Shown: positions 60,029 to 64,000 of the stretch, piece by piece
How the letters are laid out: each line of letters starts with the position of its first letter
How positions within the stretch are numbered: the stretch's first letter is position 1
Source of the DNA: CAZNFR01 sp964572225
Lineage (GTDB): Bacteria; Bacteroidota; Bacteroidia; Bacteroidales; GCA-2748055
Direction of reading: 5' to 3'
NCBI GenBank assembly: GCA_964572225.1
Contig: CAZNFR010000001.1
Location: 1-64,000, forward strand
Length of the DNA: 64,000 bases
The notes under the pieces: model-generated
Told to the model about the DNA's origin: nothing
Database searches by the model: none
The model's input: the letters and a program-made list of their open reading frames with translations, nothing else
Made by a program: the position numbers and the translations under genes

Positions 60029-63000
60029 ATGAAAAAAATCCTTACCTCCCTGGTTTTTTTATTCCTGATTTTTCCGCTTTTCGCCCAGTCCCTGCCCGAT
60101 CTTTGGAGCCCCAATCCCAACGGAGACGGCAATCATGATCATTACAAGCCCGGAGTTTCCTATACCTTCACGATTTCGGTAAAAAACTCGGGAACGGCTT
60201 ATTCGGACGCGGTAAAAGTTAGTTTATACTTATCTGATGACAAGATTTTCAGTGCTGATGATCAGTATATTGCAGATGCCGCCCCATCCTTTCCAGCCAC
60301 CAGCATCAGTCCGAATGGGACATTGGGATACATAAAGAAGTTTACCTTTCCTTCCGTACCGGAAGCAGGAGAATACTACATTTTGTTTTATGTTGATTCG
60401 GATATGAGCGAGGAAGAGGAGAATGAGAACAACAACATATCCTCCTTCTTTATTACAGCCGGGAATCATGCCGGATCGAAGGTTATAACCACCGGAGAAT
60501 ACCTCTCCACCAGTTATGCAGCGGCGGGGTCTGACGTAAATGTAGGCTCCAGGCTAAGGAATGTTGGGAATTCGGATGCCTATAACGCAAAAGTTGAGTA
60601 TTATCTTTCTACCGATAAAGTTAAGGATGCATCGGATGTCTTGCTGGGATCCGATACGGAGATTTATATTTATCCCGGAAATTCTTTTTATAAATCGAAC
60701 ACCCTGACTATTCCCGGCGGAACTGCAGATGGATTGTATTATCTGTTGTTCACTACCACCGAGACGGATTACTTGCCCCTGCAGATCGGTAGCACTCCCG
60801 GTGCTATTCCCGATTTGCAGATAAGCAGCATTACCACTACCGAAACTACGGTTTTACCAGGAGAGGACCTACATGTAGACGCAGGATGGAACAATGCCGG
60901 AAATGCGGTAGCGGGAGAATGCGGACTTGCTTATTACATTTCCCCCAGGCCGGATTTCGATACCCTTGCGATATTTGTCACCGCAGAGGCCCTGGATATT
61001 CTGCCGGCCGCACAATCCGGATCCGGATCGGTTACTCTCAAGGTTCCTTCTCACATTAAGGCCGGTACCTGGTATGCGATGAGCAGAATTGATTACCTTT
61101 CCACGGTAATCGAAAGTGACGAGACCAACAATGTTTCCTCGGTTTCATTCCAGGTTGATCCTCTCCCCGGGCCTGATCTTGAGGTTACCACGGTCACGGT
61201 GAGTCCCGATCCGGCTCTGGAGCAAAGCAGCATAAATCTGACTGCAACTGTGAAGAATACCGGGTCCTTAAGTGCAGGGTCATCCCAGGTTTACTTTTAT
61301 ATTTCTTCCAACAGTATTTTTGAGGAAACAGACTGGAATCTGGTGAATGTAAATGTGAGCAGCCTGGCTACGGGTGCTGAACAGGAGGTTTCCACCAGTT
61401 ATACCCTTCCTTCCTGGATAGATCCCGGAAACTTTACGATATATACGATGGCAGACGGGGGTGAGGTAATCAGCGAGCAGTATGAGGATAACAATCTGGA
61501 CAGCACCACCCTTACCGTAAGTCTGAATGCAGCTGATTTTACCATAAGCAATGTAAGTCCGGATGCTGCCTCCGCGGAGACAGGTCAGGATATACGGGTT
61601 TCCTATACTGCTTCGAACATAGGAACCAAAGCTGATTATTGCTATACCGGCTTCTATATTTCCACGGATGCAATTTTGGATGGAGGAGACACCTACCTTG
61701 AATATAAGTATGAATCTTCCATTAATCCGGGTAGTAACTACAACACCAGTAACTACATCGACATCCCTGCTTCTGTCGCGGCAGGACAGTACTATATAAT
61801 TCTCAAGGCCGATTACAATGATTCCAAGACTGAACTGGATGAAAGCAATAACACTGCCTGTGCTTCCATTGAAATTGAGGAGGCAAAACCGGACCTGAGT
61901 GCGGTTACGATAAGTTATGTTCCTTCGTGGGGGACCTGGGGAAATAATCTGAATCTTTCCGTGAACGTGAGAAATTACGGAGGCATCGCTTCCCCGGCCT
62001 TTGAAACAGGATATTACCTGTCTGCCGACAGGACTCTGGACGGGGCGGACATACTATTGGGAACCAAAGTTACCAGCGATCTGGGTGTGGGTGCAGGTAC
62101 CTGGGTGGGACAGGATGTTACGGTACCGGCAGGAATTCCTGAAGGGAATTACTACATTCTCTTTGTGATTGACCATGATAATCAGGTGCCGGAATCGGTC
62201 GAAACCAACAATATGGATGACTGGGCATATCTGATCACCGATGGAACCGAACCTAATCCCGACCTGGAGGTTACCTCAACTCAGACGTCTTTGCTGGGCG
62301 CTGTATCCAATTCGGTCTATGTTTCCGGTAGTGTGGTAAACAACGGGAATTTCAACTCCTTAAGCACCACCTATCTGCACTACTATTTATCTTCAGATGC
62401 TATTTTTGATGGAGCCGATACCTATCTCACCAACGATAATGTTTCTGACCTGGATCCGGGTGAATCTTCCCCAGAGAGTGCCAATGTGACCATTCCTGCA
62501 GGAACAGTACCGGGTGATTACTATGTTATTTTAGTTGCGGATGGCACCGAAGTCTGTGCGGAAAGCAATGAAGCTAACAATACCCTGGCAATCCCTCTGG
62601 AGGTTGTGGCCAGTATGGAGGCAGACCTGCTGATCTCCGAGTGCAGACTCCCGGCCGATACGGTTTCTCAGGGTGTTTACCTGTATGTTTATGCAACCGT
62701 TCACAACGCAGGATTGTCATCATCAAGCTCATCCGCCGAATTGGGGTACTATTATTCCACAGATACCCTGCTCGATGGCTCGGATGTATACATGGCCAAA
62801 GATTATATCGGAAGCCTTTCAGCCGGAGCTTACTCTTCCGAACAGAACTATTACTGGAGAGTTCCAACAAGTATTTCCGGTACGTATTATGTGCTTTTCG
62901 TGGCCGATTACGGCAATGATCAAACGGAATCGGATGAAGAAAACAATCTGGCCTGGAGGGAGATCTACATCAAAGAACCTCCAAAATCTGACCTTACCGT

Positions 63001-64000
63001 TACCCAGGGTTCGCTTTCGGTTTCGGCCACCATGCCGGGTGAGAGGATTACAGCCTATGCCACCCTGAAAAACATCGGAGAGGCAGATGCGTATTCTTCA
63101 ACAAGGCTGGGTTATTTCATCTCTTCCGACAGTATTTGGGATGCGGGGGATACCTATCTCGATTATGATTATATCGGTTCATACAAAATGGAAGCAGGGG
63201 TTAGCATAAATGAGAACCAGTCATTCTATCTTCCCACCGATCTGACTACCGGAACCTCCTATTTTATTTTACTCATAGCTGATTATCAATTATCTGAAAA
63301 TGAGGAGGATGAAAGCAATAATTATTATGGGGTAAAAATTGATATCCTGGATGCGCCTCCCGGACCGGATTACATCGTAGAGTCTGCTTCACTGGATGCC
63401 GATACCATATACATTGGCGGAAGTGTTTATGCCAGTGCAGTTGTAGCCAACATCGGGGGAGCAGCCACCTATACCAGTTACCTGGGGTATTACCTTTCGG
63501 AGGATGATCTTTTGGATGCCGGCGACTCCCGCTTAACAACCGATGCAGTCTATGGATTATCTGCCGGAGGCAACAGTAGTGAATATGCCACCTTATATCC
63601 TTCGGTTGTCAGCGAGGGGGATTATTTTATCCTTTTCGTTGCCGATTATGATCTGGATGTTGCTGAGGACGATGAAACCAATAATGTAGAGGCGGTTCCT
63701 CTCTTCATTCGTGAGCAAACCTATCCTGATCTGGAGATCTCTTCCCTCACTTTGGTAACGGACAACCGGTTACCGGGCGAAACCCTTGAGGTGGATGCAC
63801 AGGTATGGAACTCAGGGAATGCGAATGCCGGAAGCAGCAGGGTATATTTTTATCTTTCAGTCGATGCGAATTTCGATGCCGGAACCGATAGCTACTTTGG
63901 TTACAAGGACATTGCGGGGATAAATGCAGGAGCAACCCTGGATGTGTCCCATCAATATACCATACCTGCAGGGCAACAACCCGGAAACTATTATATCATT
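60029..64000 (+). CDS. Secreted CARDB-repeat protein, C-terminus beyond window
   Basis: The first 1,324 codons of a large exported protein. Signal peptide MKKILTSLVFLFLIFPLFA is followed by at least eleven repeats of about 120 residues, each starting PDL/ADL/SDL: at about residues 23, 143, 261, 382, 502, 621, 744, 865, 987, 1113 and 1233. Each repeat has the CARDB-type pattern: a xVxNxG core, then YYLSxDxxxDxxD, then an I/V-P-AG..G.YYI...AD, and D/E-x-NN near its end. These are Ig-like folds used as surface stalks or adhesins. The acidic DExNN ends may bind calcium. The C-terminal sorting signal is outside the window; export by type IX secretion is possible, given sprA nearby. Confidence 0.9.
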   Translation, partial: MKKILTSLVFLFLIFPLFAQSLPDLWSPNPNGDGNHDHYKPGVSYTFTISVKNSGTAYSDAVKVSLYLSDDKIFSADDQYIADAAPSFPATSISPNGTLGYIKKFTFPSVPEAGEYYILFYVDSDMSEEEENENNNISSFFITAGNHAGSKVITTGEYLSTSYAAAGSDVNVGSRLRNVGNSDAYNAKVEYYLSTDKVKDASDVLLGSDTEIYIYPGNSFYKSNTLTIPGGTADGLYYLLFTTTETDYLPLQIGSTPGAIPDLQISSITTTETTVLPGEDLHVDAGWNNAGNAVAGECGLAYYISPRPDFDTLAIFVTAEALDILPAAQSGSGSVTLKVPSHIKAGTWYAMSRIDYLSTVIESDETNNVSSVSFQVDPLPGPDLEVTTVTVSPDPALEQSSINLTATVKNTGSLSAGSSQVYFYISSNSIFEETDWNLVNVNVSSLATGAEQEVSTSYTLPSWIDPGNFTIYTMADGGEVISEQYEDNNLDSTTLTVSLNAADFTISNVSPDAASAETGQDIRVSYTASNIGTKADYCYTGFYISTDAILDGGDTYLEYKYESSINPGSNYNTSNYIDIPASVAAGQYYIILKADYNDSKTELDESNNTACASIEIEEAKPDLSAVTISYVPSWGTWGNNLNLSVNVRNYGGIASPAFETGYYLSADRTLDGADILLGTKVTSDLGVGAGTWVGQDVTVPAGIPEGNYYILFVIDHDNQVPESVETNNMDDWAYLITDGTEPNPDLEVTSTQTSLLGAVSNSVYVSGSVVNNGNFNSLSTTYLHYYLSSDAIFDGADTYLTNDNVSDLDPGESSPESANVTIPAGTVPGDYYVILVADGTEVCAESNEANNTLAIPLEVVASMEADLLISECRLPADTVSQGVYLYVYATVHNAGLSSSSSSAELGYYYSTDTLLDGSDVYMAKDYIGSLSAGAYSSEQNYYWRVPTSISGTYYVLFVADYGNDQTESDEENNLAWREIYIKEPPKSDLTVTQGSLSVSATMPGERITAYATLKNIGEADAYSSTRLGYFISSDSIWDAGDTYLDYDYIGSYKMEAGVSINENQSFYLPTDLTTGTSYFILLIADYQLSENEEDESNNYYGVKIDILDAPPGPDYIVESASLDADTIYIGGSVYASAVVANIGGAATYTSYLGYYLSEDDLLDAGDSRLTTDAVYGLSAGGNSSEYATLYPSVVSEGDYFILFVADYDLDVAEDDETNNVEAVPLFIREQTYPDLEISSLTLVTDNRLPGETLEVDAQVWNSGNANAGSSRVYFYLSVDANFDAGTDSYFGYKDIAGINAGATLDVSHQYTIPAGQQPGNYYII

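Noticed and set aside
1..64000. tRNA, rRNA, CRISPR, insertion sequence or prophage
   Set aside because: I saw no cloverleaf sequence, regularly spaced direct repeats, transposase motif or phage gene in either strand.

Overview
The window reads as chromosomal DNA from a member of the Bacteroidota, probably an environmental Bacteroidales/Marinilabiliales-like lineage (the order is inference). The signs are an LpxC-FabZ fusion within an lpxD - lpxC/fabZ - lpxA cluster, ruvA directly upstream of a 2,460-residue SprA (type IX secretion/gliding translocon), a sufBCDSE-sufT cluster, GSCFA and DUF4491 proteins, TonB-dependent receptors, and several promoters of the Bacteroidota type (-33 TTTG, -7 TAnnTTTG). 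I see no tRNA, rRNA, insertion sequence, phage or CRISPR array.

Layout. 1-3041 (minus): patatin, glycerate kinase and the N-terminal part of an M28 peptidase. 3187-4512 (plus): type II NADH dehydrogenase. 4521-7200 (minus): an NtrY-like kinase and NtrC-like sigma-54 activator, divergent from an orphan MacB/FtsX-type permease (7437-9842). Between them lie two palindromes 21 bp apart and a sigma-54-like promoter. 9847-13030: TonB receptor plus lipoprotein. 13128-16154: CNNM/CorC-like membrane protein, GSCFA protein, monoacylglycerol-lipase-like hydrolase. 16432-17416: VapBC toxin-antitoxin and a YjbQ protein. 17520-24615 (minus): seven tightly packed genes, DUF4491 x2 - small membrane protein - TonB receptor - MFS - hemN - hemG/hemY, which I read as a porphyrin/heme precursor salvage operon.

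24934-26007: lipoprotein clan-A glycoside hydrolase. 26014-29032 (minus): a two-gene operon of a glutathione-synthetase-like ATP-grasp enzyme and a fusion of an N-formylglutamate-amidohydrolase-like domain with a QEGLA/MATCAP-type metallopeptidase; this is the best candidate for an undescribed system. 29099-35701 (minus): sufB-C-D-S-E, a DUF59/SufT protein, and queG. queG has no usual start codon and is in the same frame as the DUF59 stop codon just before it. 35956-37721: CHAD-domain protein and a coiled-coil protein with a basic tail. 37917-38954: thiL. 38960-42334: lipid A genes. 42407-43651: HD phosphohydrolase. 43778-44341: lipoprotein.

44563-49257 (plus): rimP-nusA-infB behind a leader with a terminator-like hairpin. 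49347-49721: gcvH. 49810-57784: ruvA-sprA. 57828-58337: HemG-like flavodoxin. 58474-59811: GH43-type glycosidase. 60029-64000: start of a secreted protein made of at least eleven ~120-residue CARDB-like repeats, running off the window.

Housekeeping blocks (suf, lipid A, rimP-nusA-infB, ruvA-sprA) alternate with accessory blocks (sigma-54 module with permease, VapBC, porphyrin operon, ATP-grasp operon, glycosidases, CARDB protein). Convergent neighbours are often only 4-8 bp apart.
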